Part shown: piece after piece, positions 56,231 through 64,000 of the stretch
Layout: each line of letters starts with the position of its first letter
Position numbering within the stretch: position 1 is the stretch's first letter
DNA from: Prochlorococcus marinus str. MIT 1214
Lineage (GTDB): Bacteria; Cyanobacteriota; Cyanobacteriia; PCC-6307; Cyanobiaceae
DNA: 64,000 nt
Direction: 5' to 3'
Assembly: GCF_027359355.1 (NCBI RefSeq)
Contig: NZ_CP114777.1
Span: 1,798,001 to 1,862,000 of the forward strand
Position numbers and translations under genes: made by a program
Notes under the pieces: generated by a model
Database searches by the model: none
Seen by the model: the letters and a program-made list of their open reading frames with translations, nothing else
What the model was told of the DNA's origin: nothing

Positions 56231-56532
56231 CACCAATTACTCTTGATTTGGCCAAGCTCTTATTGTAACCGCTGGTTTCTCAAATTAAAAATTTTTTATA
56301 TATCTGGTCTTTTCATCCTTGTTTTACGATAATTTCCTCACTTAGCGCTATTCAGTCATTGGTTGATAACTTAAAAGAATAATTAGTTTTCTCTACCTTT
56401 TTCTTTAATATAGAAATTTTATTAAAGAAAAGAATTTTTTTAATAAAAATATCCCTGTCCATTTAATAGTTCACCTATTATTAGATTGTTAGTAAATTGC
56501 AATTTTTGAGATTTTTACTTTTTCCCTAAACA
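56231..56532. other. AT-rich intergenic region between rplS and map
   Basis: About 302 bp with no gene I can support. It must contain the leaders of both divergent genes (rplS and map). An A+T-only hairpin with 10-bp arms lies at 56417-56426 and 56439-56448; in DNA this rich in A and T it may be chance. No tRNA, riboswitch or regulator site is recognised. Confidence 0.6.
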
Positions 56533-57372
56533 ATGAAACTTTTTTCTGATCTTCTTTCTTCTGTAAATTCAAAAGTGCCTATCAATAATGGTCCTGTTAT
56601 TAATCAAAGGAGAGGAGTGGAAATCAAGTCTGCAAGAGAGATAGAAATCATGCGTAAATCTAGTAAAATAGTTGCAACCGTATTGAGTGAAATAAGAGAT
56701 TTAGTTAAACCCGGGATGTCTACTTTGGATCTAGATAAATATGCAGAAAAACGAATAAGAGATCATAATGCCGAACCTAGCTTCAAAGGATATCATGGTT
56801 TCCCAGGCAGTATATGTTCAAGTATAAATAACGAAGTTGTTCATGGAATCCCAAGTAAGACGAAAATTATTAATGATGGAGATTTACTTAAAGTAGATAC
56901 GGGAGCTTTTTATAATGGTTACCATGGAGATAGCTGTATAACTATCTGCGTAGGTAATACATCTGATAAAGCAATTGAACTAAGTAGGGTAGCAAAAGAA
57001 GCTTTAATGCTTGGAATAAAACAAATTAAGCCACAAAATAAACTTCTTGATATAGCGGGAGCGATAGAAGATTATGTTAAAGATAATGGTTTTAGTATTG
57101 TCGAAGATTACACCGGACATGGCGTAGGTAGGAATCTTCATGAAGAGCCTTCAGTATTTAATTTTAGAACTAATGATTTGCCAAATGTTACTCTGCGAGA
57201 AGGGATGACTATTGCAGTGGAACCTATAATTAACTTTGGATCAAAGTACTGCAAGACACTTCGTGATGGATGGACGGTAATTACAAAAGATGGAAATCTA
57301 TCTGCTCAATGGGAGCATACTGTCTTAGTTACGAAAAATGGGTTTGAAATACTAACTGATAGAGGAGATTGA
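56533..57372 (+). CDS. map: Methionine aminopeptidase, type I
   Basis: A 279-residue metalloprotease. The dimetal ligands are seen in order: [14 protein letters not shown] (two Asp), [12 protein letters not shown] (His), and VEPIIN / EHT (Glu). It removes N-terminal Met from nascent proteins. The sequence lacks a zinc-finger domain but has a short N-terminal extension. ATG start. 302 bp from rplS start. Converges on the SDR gene with 6 bp between stops. Confidence 0.97.
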   Translation: MKLFSDLLSSVNSKVPINNGPVINQRRGVEIKSAREIEIMRKSSKIVATVLSEIRDLVKPGMSTLDLDKYAEKRIRDHNAEPSFKGYHGFPGSICSSINNEVVHGIPSKTKIINDGDLLKVDTGAFYNGYHGDSCITICVGNTSDKAIELSRVAKEALMLGIKQIKPQNKLLDIAGAIEDYVKDNGFSIVEDYTGHGVGRNLHEEPSVFNFRTNDLPNVTLREGMTIAVEPIINFGSKYCKTLRDGWTVITKDGNLSAQWEHTVLVTKNGFEILTDRGD

Positions 57373-57378
57373 TTCCTT

Positions 57379-58137
57379 TTAACGGGGGGGATTTGAGTAA
57401 ATACTTTTTATAAATCTTGAGTATAATATTCTAATTGATTCAGCTAATGGCATTAATAAATAAGTTATGGGATTAGGAGTTACTATGATTAAATAAGTAT
57501 CATCTTCTGCTTTTTGTATTATCTTCCTTGCTACAAATTCAGGGCTCATGATTCCTTGTGGATTTAGTTTTGATTTAAAAGGACCTAAGATTAATTTTCT
57601 GATAATAAATGAATTTCTTTTTCCCATTAATAAATTACTTTTTTTTAGACTTACAAGTTCACCTATCAGTCGTTTCGTTATTTCATATACCGGACTAAAA
57701 GCTATTTGAATCTCTGCTTCAGATGTATTTACCCATACTTCCTTTGGACTGTAATTGTTTAAATTATTAGATATGTCTAAATTCTCAAAAATTTCTATTA
57801 ATCTCCAATGACTAAGAGAATTTATTTCTATGGCTTTATTTATATCATTTGAATCAATCATTTGTTTTGGATTAAATCCATGATTAAGTATTAAAATATC
57901 AATATTAGCAAGGGTTTTTGAAAGGAGTTTTTCTTTCCCACATGACCAAATAATCCTTTCATCCGGAGTGCTTTCAGAAGAGTCACTATTGTTTTTTCTT
58001 TCATGAGTTAGACCAACTACATAAGCCCCTTTTTTTTTAAGTACTTCAATAAGTGACTTCCCAAGGCTTCCATTTGCACCAGTTATGGCAATTCTTAAAC
58101 CTTTAAACCTTGAGTTGTTTGACAAGTTTTTGTTCAT
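57379..58137 (-). CDS. Short-chain dehydrogenase/reductase (SDR)
   Basis: A 252-residue NAD(P)-dependent SDR: cofactor motif TGANGSLGKSL, NHG segment in place of NNAG, and YEITKRL as the Tyr-x-x-x-Lys catalytic pair. The product is unknown. ATG 58137 is preferred over a TTG at 58167, because the latter adds only a hydrophilic stretch. Proteins of this kind in cyanobacteria are usually listed only as SDR. Diverges from the P-loop gene at 58287 with 149 bp. Confidence 0.83.
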   Translation of the reverse strand: MNKNLSNNSRFKGLRIAITGANGSLGKSLIEVLKKKGAYVVGLTHERKNNSDSSESTPDERIIWSCGKEKLLSKTLANIDILILNHGFNPKQMIDSNDINKAIEINSLSHWRLIEIFENLDISNNLNNYSPKEVWVNTSEAEIQIAFSPVYEITKRLIGELVSLKKSNLLMGKRNSFIIRKLILGPFKSKLNPQGIMSPEFVARKIIQKAEDDTYLIIVTPNPITYLLMPLAESIRILYSRFIKSIYSNPPR

Positions 58138-58286
58138 TGAGTTAAATCCATTGTATTTATTACCCAAAAATCAGGAATTACTGAAGAATATTTGTCTAAC
58201 AAGAATTTTATACAGATTTAGTGTTGAGAACTTTTTCAAAAAGCCTAAACTTATAAAGATATTAACTTCACATAGATCTTTAATTA

Positions 58287-59378
58287 ATGAGCAAGACCTT
58301 TCTAATTGGATCATGTGAACCATTTAGCGGTAAGTCAGCATTAGTTCTTGGTATTGCAAGAAATTTAATTGCTTCAAATCATTTGGTTAGATTTGGTAAA
58401 CCATTAGCCACAAGCCTTGAATTGAATGTCTCTGAAAGAGGAGACATTCAAGATATGATTGATGACGATGTCAGGTTTGTTGGCGAGACATTACAATTAT
58501 CTGCTGAGAACTTAATATCTTCCATTCAATTCTTAGCCGCCTCTACTGCTAGTAAAAGGATTGAAGAGAATATCTTAGATCCTGGGGTTGAATTTAACGA
58601 GTTGAAGCTATCTCTTAACTCTTCTAATGAGGCTATAAATATTCTTGAAGCAGCAGGCAGCTTGCATGAGGGACTCTTATATGGATTAAGTCTCAGTCAA
58701 CTTGCTAAAGGTTTAAACGCTAAAGTTATACTTGCTCATTTTTGGCAAGATAGTAGAAGTGTTGAAGCTTTATTGGAGGCTAAAAATCAATTAGGAGATA
58801 ATCTATGTGGAGTTGTCTTAAATGCTGTTAACCCTGATCAAATAAAAGATATCAAAGAAAATATAGTCCCATCTCTTAAGTCGCTAGGCTTAGATGTCTT
58901 TGGAGTAATGCCTAGGTCTCCTTTATTGAGGAGTGTCACTGTTGAAGAATTGGTGAGACGTTTGAATGCGCGAGTTATTTGTTGTTCTGACAGGCTTGAG
59001 CTGATGGTCGAGACGTTGAGTATTGGCGCGATGAGTGTTAATTCTGCAATGGAATTTTTTCGAAGAAGACGTAATATGGCAGTAGTGACTGGTGCTGATC
59101 GAACAGATATCCAATTAGCGGCTTTGGAAGCCTCTACTCAATGCTTGATACTGACAGGTGCTGGCGAGCCACTACCGCAATTAATTAATAGATCAGAAGA
59201 GTTAGATGTCCCTTTGCTAAAAGTTGATAGAGATACTCTTTCAACAGTTGAAGTTATTGAGCAAGCTTTTGGTCATGTACGTCTTCATGAGACAGTCAAA
59301 GCTACCTATGCTTTTCGATTAGTACAAGAACATTGTGATCTTGATCGAATCTTTAAAACTTTAGGAATTTCTTCTTGA
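58287..59378 (+). CDS. P-loop/DRTGG-domain protein, BioD-like and phosphotransacetylase-related
   Basis: A 363-residue protein. The N-terminal half is a dethiobiotin-synthase-like P-loop domain with G8-S-C-E-P-F-S-G-K16-S17; the C-terminal half is a DRTGG-type domain (AVVTGADRTDIQLAALEAS), as found at the N-terminus of long phosphotransacetylases. The phosphotransacetylase catalytic domain is missing. A role as a nucleotide-sensing regulator is suggested by the family. ATG start. The next gene, 40 bp on, is SLOG-like. Confidence 0.83.
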   Translation: MSKTFLIGSCEPFSGKSALVLGIARNLIASNHLVRFGKPLATSLELNVSERGDIQDMIDDDVRFVGETLQLSAENLISSIQFLAASTASKRIEENILDPGVEFNELKLSLNSSNEAINILEAAGSLHEGLLYGLSLSQLAKGLNAKVILAHFWQDSRSVEALLEAKNQLGDNLCGVVLNAVNPDQIKDIKENIVPSLKSLGLDVFGVMPRSPLLRSVTVEELVRRLNARVICCSDRLELMVETLSIGAMSVNSAMEFFRRRRNMAVVTGADRTDIQLAALEASTQCLILTGAGEPLPQLINRSEELDVPLLKVDRDTLSTVEVIEQAFGHVRLHETVKATYAFRLVQEHCDLDRIFKTLGISS

Positions 59379-59418
59379 GTTCATGAATAGTGGCTACCTT
59401 TAAATTATCTGAATTAGT

Positions 59419-59937
59419 ATGTCCTTGAGTCGATCACTCGATCTTCCTACATTGGGACGAGTTGATACTCTCGCTCAGGAATTGGCCTTGTTGAAAAACG
59501 AGGGGAAAAGAAGGATTGCATTTTTAGGGAGCAGGCATGTTCCTGTTGTTTCTATACATATAGTCGAATTAATTGCACGGTCTTTGGCTCAAGAGGGACA
59601 TTCGATAATAACTTCAGGTTCTCAAGGTGTAAATGCTGCAGTAATTAGAGCGGTTCTAGATGTTAATCCATCTCTCTTAACAGTTTTGTTGCCTCAGTCT
59701 CTTGATAGGCAAACCGCAGAAGTCAAGGATCTTCTTGGTAGTGTTTTACATTTAATAGAGAAAGAAGACAATAATGATTTACCTTTGCCAATGGCAAGTA
59801 GTCTTTGTAATCAAGAAATTATTAACAGATGTGATCAATTGATTTGTTTCGCATTTCATGACAGTGAAACATTATTGAGTAGTTGCCATAGTGCTGAAGA
59901 TATGGGGAAAGTTGTGAGTTTGATGTTTTTTGATTAA
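59419..59937 (+). CDS. SLOG-domain protein, DprA-like (172 aa)
   Basis: A 172-residue Rossmann-like protein with RRIAFLGSRHVP and ITSGSQGVNAAVIRAVL, matching the nucleotide-binding SLOG fold of DprA and LOG-type proteins. DprA binds ssDNA and loads RecA, while LOG proteins cleave cytokinin precursors; the length and lack of extra domains leave this one's function open. ATG start at 59419. Close behind the DRTGG gene, so possibly co-transcribed. Confidence 0.7.
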   Translation: MSLSRSLDLPTLGRVDTLAQELALLKNEGKRRIAFLGSRHVPVVSIHIVELIARSLAQEGHSIITSGSQGVNAAVIRAVLDVNPSLLTVLLPQSLDRQTAEVKDLLGSVLHLIEKEDNNDLPLPMASSLCNQEIINRCDQLICFAFHDSETLLSSCHSAEDMGKVVSLMFFD

Positions 59938-60059
59938 GTTTCAATCAAAGACAACTATCTTCTTCTGGATATTTTTAAACTTAAGAAATATCTCATAAGT
60001 ATATTTTTAAGCAAGTTGGCTTTTTTTTCATAAGATGGTGGAAATAAATAGAAATTTTC

Positions 60060-60557
60060 ATGCCTTCTTCTTATTCTTTTGATGTGGTTTCAGAATTTGA
60101 TCAGCAGGAATTAGTTAATGCTATTGATCAATTGAGGAGAGAAGTGGATCAAAGGTATGATCTGAAAGACTCAAAGACAAAAATAGATATTAAAGAAGAT
60201 GAATTATCTATTGTCTCTCTAAGTGATATGACAATCGAATCTGTAAAAGATATTTTATTACAGAAAGCCACTAAAAGAAATTTATCATTAAAGATATTTG
60301 ATTTTCAAAGAATTGAAACTATAGGAGGCAATATGGTAATGCAAATTGTTAAATTAAAGAAAGGTTTGCCTCAAGAAATTTCAAAGAAATTAAGTAAGTT
60401 AGTTCGAGATAATCTCAAGAAAGTAACTGTATCAATACAAGGTGATAGCTTGAGAATTACAGGTAAAAATAAAGATGATTTGCAATCTGCAATTAATTTA
60501 ATTAAGAACCAGGAAGATGATTTAGAGATAGCTCTACAATTTCAAAATTATAGATAA
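60060..60557 (+). CDS. YajQ-family nucleotide-binding protein
   Basis: A 165-residue protein with two ferredoxin-like domains, starting SSYSFDVVSEFD and containing RYDLKDSKTKI and KKLSKLVRDNLKKV. YajQ proteins bind nucleotides or tRNA-like ligands, and some bind cyclic-di-GMP. Full length. The ATG at 60060 is the natural start. It is followed by a 64-residue protein 41 bp after the stop. Confidence 0.92.
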   Translation: MPSSYSFDVVSEFDQQELVNAIDQLRREVDQRYDLKDSKTKIDIKEDELSIVSLSDMTIESVKDILLQKATKRNLSLKIFDFQRIETIGGNMVMQIVKLKKGLPQEISKKLSKLVRDNLKKVTVSIQGDSLRITGKNKDDLQSAINLIKNQEDDLEIALQFQNYR

Positions 60558-60598
60558 TAAATTAATATTTAACTATTTTGTCACTAGGATTTTTTGTT

Positions 60599-60793
60599 AT
60601 GGATCAATTAATAGAAAAACTTTCTAAAAAAGCAGTTGTTTTATCCGGACAGTCAAAAAAAGAATTAGAAAGAACATGTTGGATGATTGTTCATGAGCAT
60701 AAGCATGGGGTGATGCCAACAGAATATGATATTAGGGAGATTGATGAAGGGCTATATTTGGAGGTTTTAAAAACAGCTAGAAATATGGCTTAA
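60599..60793 (+). CDS. Conserved hypothetical protein (64 aa)
   Basis: A small charged, helical protein beginning MDQLIEKLSKKAVVLSG, with a WMIVHEHKHG middle and EIDEGLYLEVLKTARN end. No domain assignment; the pattern looks like a small conserved cyanobacterial family. ATG at 60599 is preferred to a TTG at 60578 that would add only seven residues. The gene follows the YajQ-family gene and precedes the SPFH gene. Confidence 0.6.
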   Translation: MDQLIEKLSKKAVVLSGQSKKELERTCWMIVHEHKHGVMPTEYDIREIDEGLYLEVLKTARNMA

Positions 60794-60930
60794 GTAGAGA
60801 AGAGAGATGCTTTATATTTTATGAAAATGTTATATGGCATGTTTAAAAATAAATTTATTATTTTTTCTATCTAACAATTTTCGCATTACTTGCTAAATCA
60901 ACATAAAATCGTCTTTAGAGAATCTTTTTT

Positions 60931-61734
60931 ATGACAACTCCATTTCGTAATGTGACTCCGAATGGACCAGGTGGCACAACAACTCTTCTACTTGTCCTTT
61001 CATTTACAGGGTTTTTACTTCTTACTCAAGCATTTTTTGTTGTTCCTGCTGGACAAGTTTCAGTTGTCACAACATTAGGTAAAGTAAGTGGTGGATCGCG
61101 TAAACCTGGCTTGAATTTCAAAGTACCATTTGTTCAAAATACTTATCCTTTTAATGTTCAAACTCAAGTTAGACCTGAAAAGTTTGATTCATTAACTAAA
61201 GATTTACAAGTCATTTCTGCCACGGCCACTGTTAAATATGCTCTAAAGCCAAATGAGGCTGGAAGAGTCTTTAAAACTATTTCTTATAACGATAGAGAAA
61301 TATATAACAGGATTATTCAGCCATCACTACTTAAAGCACTCAAGTCCGTTTTTTCAAAGTATGAGTTGGTAACAATAGCTAGCTCCTGGAGTGATATTTC
61401 TGAGTTGGTTGAGCAAACAGTCGCTGATGAACTTAACAAGTTTGACTACGTTGATGTTCAATCACTCGATTTGACTGGCTTGACTATTGCTGATGAATAT
61501 CGAGCAGCTATCGAACAAAAACAGATTGCTGAGCAGCAATTATTGAGAGCCCAAACCGAAGTTAAAATTGCAGAGCAAGAAGCTCTTAGATATGACACAT
61601 TAAATAAAAGCCTTGATGATCAAGTCCTTTTCAAATTGTTTTTAGATAAATGGAATGGTGAGACCCAAGTTGTTCCTTCATTACCAGGAAATAGTTCAGG
61701 AAATGTTCCAGTTATTGTCAGAGGAAAAAATTAA
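60931..61734 (+). CDS. Prohibitin-like SPFH-domain membrane protein
   Basis: A 267-residue protein with one N-terminal transmembrane segment (about residues 17-37), then an SPFH/band-7 domain (AGQVSVVTTLGKV...) and a coiled-coil stretch around AEQQLLRAQTEVKIAEQEAL. Prohibitin-type proteins form ring scaffolds at membranes and help FtsH proteases, including photosystem II repair. ATG start. A strong terminator separates it from the convergent hemL. Confidence 0.93.
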   Translation: MTTPFRNVTPNGPGGTTTLLLVLSFTGFLLLTQAFFVVPAGQVSVVTTLGKVSGGSRKPGLNFKVPFVQNTYPFNVQTQVRPEKFDSLTKDLQVISATATVKYALKPNEAGRVFKTISYNDREIYNRIIQPSLLKALKSVFSKYELVTIASSWSDISELVEQTVADELNKFDYVDVQSLDLTGLTIADEYRAAIEQKQIAEQQLLRAQTEVKIAEQEALRYDTLNKSLDDQVLFKLFLDKWNGETQVVPSLPGNSSGNVPVIVRGKN

Positions 61735-61753
61735 TTAGCTTTAAAGATTGACT

Positions 61754-61793
61754 ATAAAAAATCCAATTTATTAATTTAAATTGGATTTTTTAT
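61754..61793. terminator. Bidirectional terminator between the SPFH gene and hemL
   Basis: Arms 61754-61770 and 61777-61793 are perfect 17-bp reverse complements around a six-base loop, with A and T runs at both ends of the stem (core TCCAATTTA/TAAATTGGA). It serves the plus-strand SPFH gene and the minus-strand hemL; the last base of the right arm is already part of the hemL stop codon. Confidence 0.85.
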
Positions 61794-63091
61794 TATGAAA
61801 TTTCAGAGAAACTTTCTTGAAAAGCTTTTATTGTCGAATTTATATCATCTTCAGAATGTGCAAGTGATGTAAAACCCGCCTCGAATGCACTTGGCGCTAA
61901 ATAAACACCTTTTTGAAGCATCAGTCTATGCAATTTACTAAAACGATTTGTATCAGCAGATTTAGCTTCTTCAAAGTTTCTAACTGGTCCTTCACAGAGA
62001 TAAAAACCGAACATTGCGCTAATGCTCTGACCATAAATGGCAACATTTGATTCTTTAGCAGATGTAATGACTCCATCGACAAGCTTTTTCGTGAGAGCTT
62101 CTAATTTTTCATAGGTACCTTGTTGCTTAAGTAGTTCAAGAGTTTTAATACCGGCTGTCATGGCAAGAGGATTACCGCTCAATGTACCGGCTTGATACAT
62201 AGGACCAGAAGGCGAAACCATTGACATTATTTCTTTGCGACCTCCATAGGCTCCTACTGGAAGTCCTCCACCAATCACCTTCCCCATAGTGGTTAAATCT
62301 GGAGTTACTCCAAAGCGCTCCTGGGCGCCTCCATAGCTGATTCGAAAGCCAGTCATTACTTCATCAAAAACTAAAAGAGCACCGTTCTCCTGCGTTACCT
62401 CTCTCAACCCCTCTAAGAATCCTGGTTCAGGTGTAATGAAACCTGCATTTCCAACAACAGGCTCAAGGATGACTCCAGAAATCGCATCTGGGTTTTCAGC
62501 AAAAAGCTCTTTTACAGCTTCAAGGTCGTTATAGGGCGCAGTAAGCGTATTGGCGGTTGTACTTCTTGGAACACCTGGTGAGTCTGGTAGACCAAGTGTT
62601 GCTACTCCTGACCCTGCTTTCACTAAAAACATATCTGCATGCCCGTGATAGCACCCCTCGAACTTTATAACTTTATCCCTGCCTGTAAAGGCTCTCATTA
62701 AACGAAGAACAGCCATACAAGCTTCTGTGCCGCTGTTAACAAAGCGAACCATCTCAACGCTTGGTACGGCATCTATTACCATTTCAGCAAGCTTATTCTC
62801 GAGCACACAAGGTGCTCCGAAGCTCGTGCCTTTTTCAAGCGTTTCTTGAAGAGCTGAAATCACCTCTGGGTGTGCATGACCACAGATAGCAGGTCCCCAG
62901 CTACCTACATAGTCGATGTATCTGTTTCCATCAACATCCCAGGCATAAGGACCCTTAACTCGATCGAAAACGATTGGATCCCCTTCAACTGATTTGAAAG
63001 CTCTTACAGGTGAACTGACTCCACCAGGCATTAAATTTTTGGCAGAGCCAAAAATTTCTTCAGATCTTTTTGTGTTCAACGCGTCTGTCAC
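61793..63091 (-). CDS. hemL: Glutamate-1-semialdehyde 2,1-aminomutase
   Basis: A 432-residue PLP enzyme. The PLP lysine lies in [14 protein letters not shown] and the family segments [32 protein letters not shown] and [11 protein letters not shown] are all present. It converts glutamate-1-semialdehyde to 5-aminolevulinate, the tetrapyrrole precursor for chlorophyll, haem and corrinoids. GTG start at 63091. Its substrate derives from the Glu-tRNA made by gltX. Confidence 0.98.
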   Translation of the reverse strand: MTDALNTKRSEEIFGSAKNLMPGGVSSPVRAFKSVEGDPIVFDRVKGPYAWDVDGNRYIDYVGSWGPAICGHAHPEVISALQETLEKGTSFGAPCVLENKLAEMVIDAVPSVEMVRFVNSGTEACMAVLRLMRAFTGRDKVIKFEGCYHGHADMFLVKAGSGVATLGLPDSPGVPRSTTANTLTAPYNDLEAVKELFAENPDAISGVILEPVVGNAGFITPEPGFLEGLREVTQENGALLVFDEVMTGFRISYGGAQERFGVTPDLTTMGKVIGGGLPVGAYGGRKEIMSMVSPSGPMYQAGTLSGNPLAMTAGIKTLELLKQQGTYEKLEALTKKLVDGVITSAKESNVAIYGQSISAMFGFYLCEGPVRNFEEAKSADTNRFSKLHRLMLQKGVYLAPSAFEAGFTSLAHSEDDINSTIKAFQESFSEIS

Positions 63092-63360
63092 AGCACCTCA
63101 GCGAATGAGCTCATAAACACAGTCAGTCATAATGGCCTAAAAGTGACTGATTCGTCTAAATTTTTGAATCTGTTCAGTATCTGGTTATTTTTTTTTAATC
63201 TTTAATAGGTCTATCTTGAAAAATGACTTTAATCCTAAAAACAAGTGGCAGATTGACTTTTTTGGAGATAATGCACCTTGAATTCAAGGTTTTTTGGATA
63301 ATTGTAAATATTTGATTTGTTAATTCTGTGATGATTTGAAAATAGAAAAAACCTAATTTT
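63092..63360. other. Intergenic region between hemL and xthA
   Basis: About 270 bp containing the hemL leader and the xthA 3' end. A short minus-strand frame can be opened at 63195-63413, but it overlaps xthA and has no ribosome-binding site. No tRNA or strong hairpin seen. Confidence 0.6.
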
Positions 63361-64000
63361 TTAAAAGAAAAATTCATTTTTAACCTCTGATGGAGGCCAG
63401 CTAATGTCGACAACTACAGGCGCGTGATCACTGGGTTTCTCTTTAGATCTTGGCTCTCTGTCGATCCAACAACTATTGGCACAACTAAGAATATCCTCAG
63501 TTAAGTAAATATGATCTATGCGCCAACCCTTGTCTCTTTCCCAGGCTGAATGGCGATAATCCCACCAAGACCAATTTTTGTCACTGGGCTCAAAAATCCT
63601 GAAAACATCTTCTAATCTCTCTCCTAAAGCATCTCTAAGTAATTTCCTTTCTTTTGAAGAAGCCATAATGGATTCTTCATAATTACTTGGTGTATGTATA
63701 TCTCTATCTTCAGGGGCAATATTAAAGTCTCCTAATAAACATATAGGTGTATGGTTCGAATTAATTTTCCTTAGATAAACCTGTAGACATTCTATCCATT
63801 TTTCTTTATAAATAAACTTATCTGAATTTATAGATGATCCGTTTGGAACATAAACATTTATAATTCTAATATCATTTATTTCAGCGCTTATAATTCTTTT
63901 TTGTTCACTCAATATAGATAAATCTTTGTAGTCCGATATTACTTGATCAAAACCAATCTTTATATCATTAATTGGGAATCTACTTATTATTGCTACTCCA
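63361..64000 (-). CDS. xthA: Exodeoxyribonuclease III, C-terminal part (partial)
   Basis: The gene runs off the right edge; the frame stays open to base 64000. Motifs of the exonuclease III/AP-endonuclease family are visible: GVAIISRFP near the window edge, INVYVPNG, LLGDFNIAPEDRDIH, and SDHAPVVVDISWP with the catalytic Asp-His. It cuts at abasic sites and removes 3' blocks in base excision repair. The N-terminus is outside; an internal TTG at 63912 is not the start. Confidence 0.93.
   Translation of the reverse strand, partial: GVAIISRFPINDIKIGFDQVISDYKDLSILSEQKRIISAEINDIRIINVYVPNGSSINSDKFIYKEKWIECLQVYLRKINSNHTPICLLGDFNIAPEDRDIHTPSNYEESIMASSKERKLLRDALGERLEDVFRIFEPSDKNWSWWDYRHSAWERDKGWRIDHIYLTEDILSCANSCWIDREPRSKEKPSDHAPVVVDISWPPSEVKNEFFF

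Noticed and set aside
56417-56448. AT-only hairpin upstream of map
   Set aside because: Arms of 10 bp made only of A and T are expected by chance in such DNA; there is no adjacent gene end to terminate.
63195-63413. A 72-codon minus-strand frame between hemL and xthA
   Set aside because: It overlaps the xthA 3' end out of frame and has no start signal or recognisable features.
1-64000. Mobile elements, prophage, toxin-antitoxin, restriction or CRISPR systems
   Set aside because: No transposase, integrase, phage structural gene, Cas gene or terminal inverted repeat could be recognised anywhere; the content is core-genome.

Overview
The window is an AT-rich chromosomal segment from a marine picocyanobacterium, most probably Prochlorococcus and plausibly a low-light-adapted lineage. 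The assignment rests on recognisable genes: chlorophyll synthase, cytochrome b6f (petC, petA), PSI subunits psaF and psaJ, NDH-1 subunit ndhB, a high-light-inducible protein, Vipp1, a cyAbrB regulator, CobT- and CobM-type corrinoid genes, a marine Som-type porin signal peptide, and a very compact layout with many four-base overlaps and TTG or GTG starts. I see no insertion sequence, prophage, integrase, CRISPR array, rRNA or plasmid function. This is core genome, not an island.

Layout. 1-4 kb: murE 3' end, a class-V aminotransferase, then a loose patch of small genes (a PsbN-like protein, a nickel/cobalt permease, several tiny membrane proteins) and an Nfu scaffold. 4-15 kb: mqo, lepA, a peptide-type ABC permease, trmH, a highly expressed porin with a strong terminator, rsmB, chlG, a DUF2862-type protein, hisF, menG and a DciA-like protein. 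15-26 kb: vipp1, birA, a LolD/MacB-like ATPase overlapping ndhB, topA, then a probable operon of a lipoprotein, a DUF2232-type membrane protein, CobT-like and a Tat lipoprotein, then ribE. 26-34 kb: cyAbrB, the aa3-type cytochrome oxidase operon ctaCDE facing the haem A genes ctaA-ctaB, and an ABC-2 exporter. 34-44 kb: an orphan groEL, fabG, ispD, an S66 peptidase, ubiA, ppx, a RodZ-like protein, cobM and lgt. 44-52 kb: petC-petA, tatC, NFACT, gmk, psaJ-psaF, tsaD and hli. 52-64 kb: a cation/proton antiporter, gltX, tRNA-Asp, tRNA-Trp, rplS, map, an SDR, a P-loop/DRTGG protein, a SLOG-like protein, a YajQ-family protein, an SPFH protein, hemL and a partial xthA.

How they work together. Much of the window serves the photosynthetic and respiratory membrane: pigment (chlG, hemL), quinones (menG, ubiA), the electron-transfer chain (ndhB, mqo, petA/petC, psaF/psaJ, ctaCDE), membrane maintenance (vipp1, SPFH protein, lgt, tatC) and haem A or corrinoid cofactors. 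The Rieske protein carries a twin-arginine signal and lies about 400 bp from tatC. The rest is translation and housekeeping.

I did not find a convincing new multi-gene system. The observations most worth following are small: a match to the Yfr1 sRNA core motif over the ribosome-binding site of the porin gene; a terminator for psaF-psaJ embedded in the 3' coding end of convergent gmk; a PsbN-like protein away from psbH with a novel tail; a GC-rich 62-codon gene between two tRNAs; a DciA-like protein with a C-terminal zinc ribbon; and a possible non-AUG N-terminal extension of TatC.
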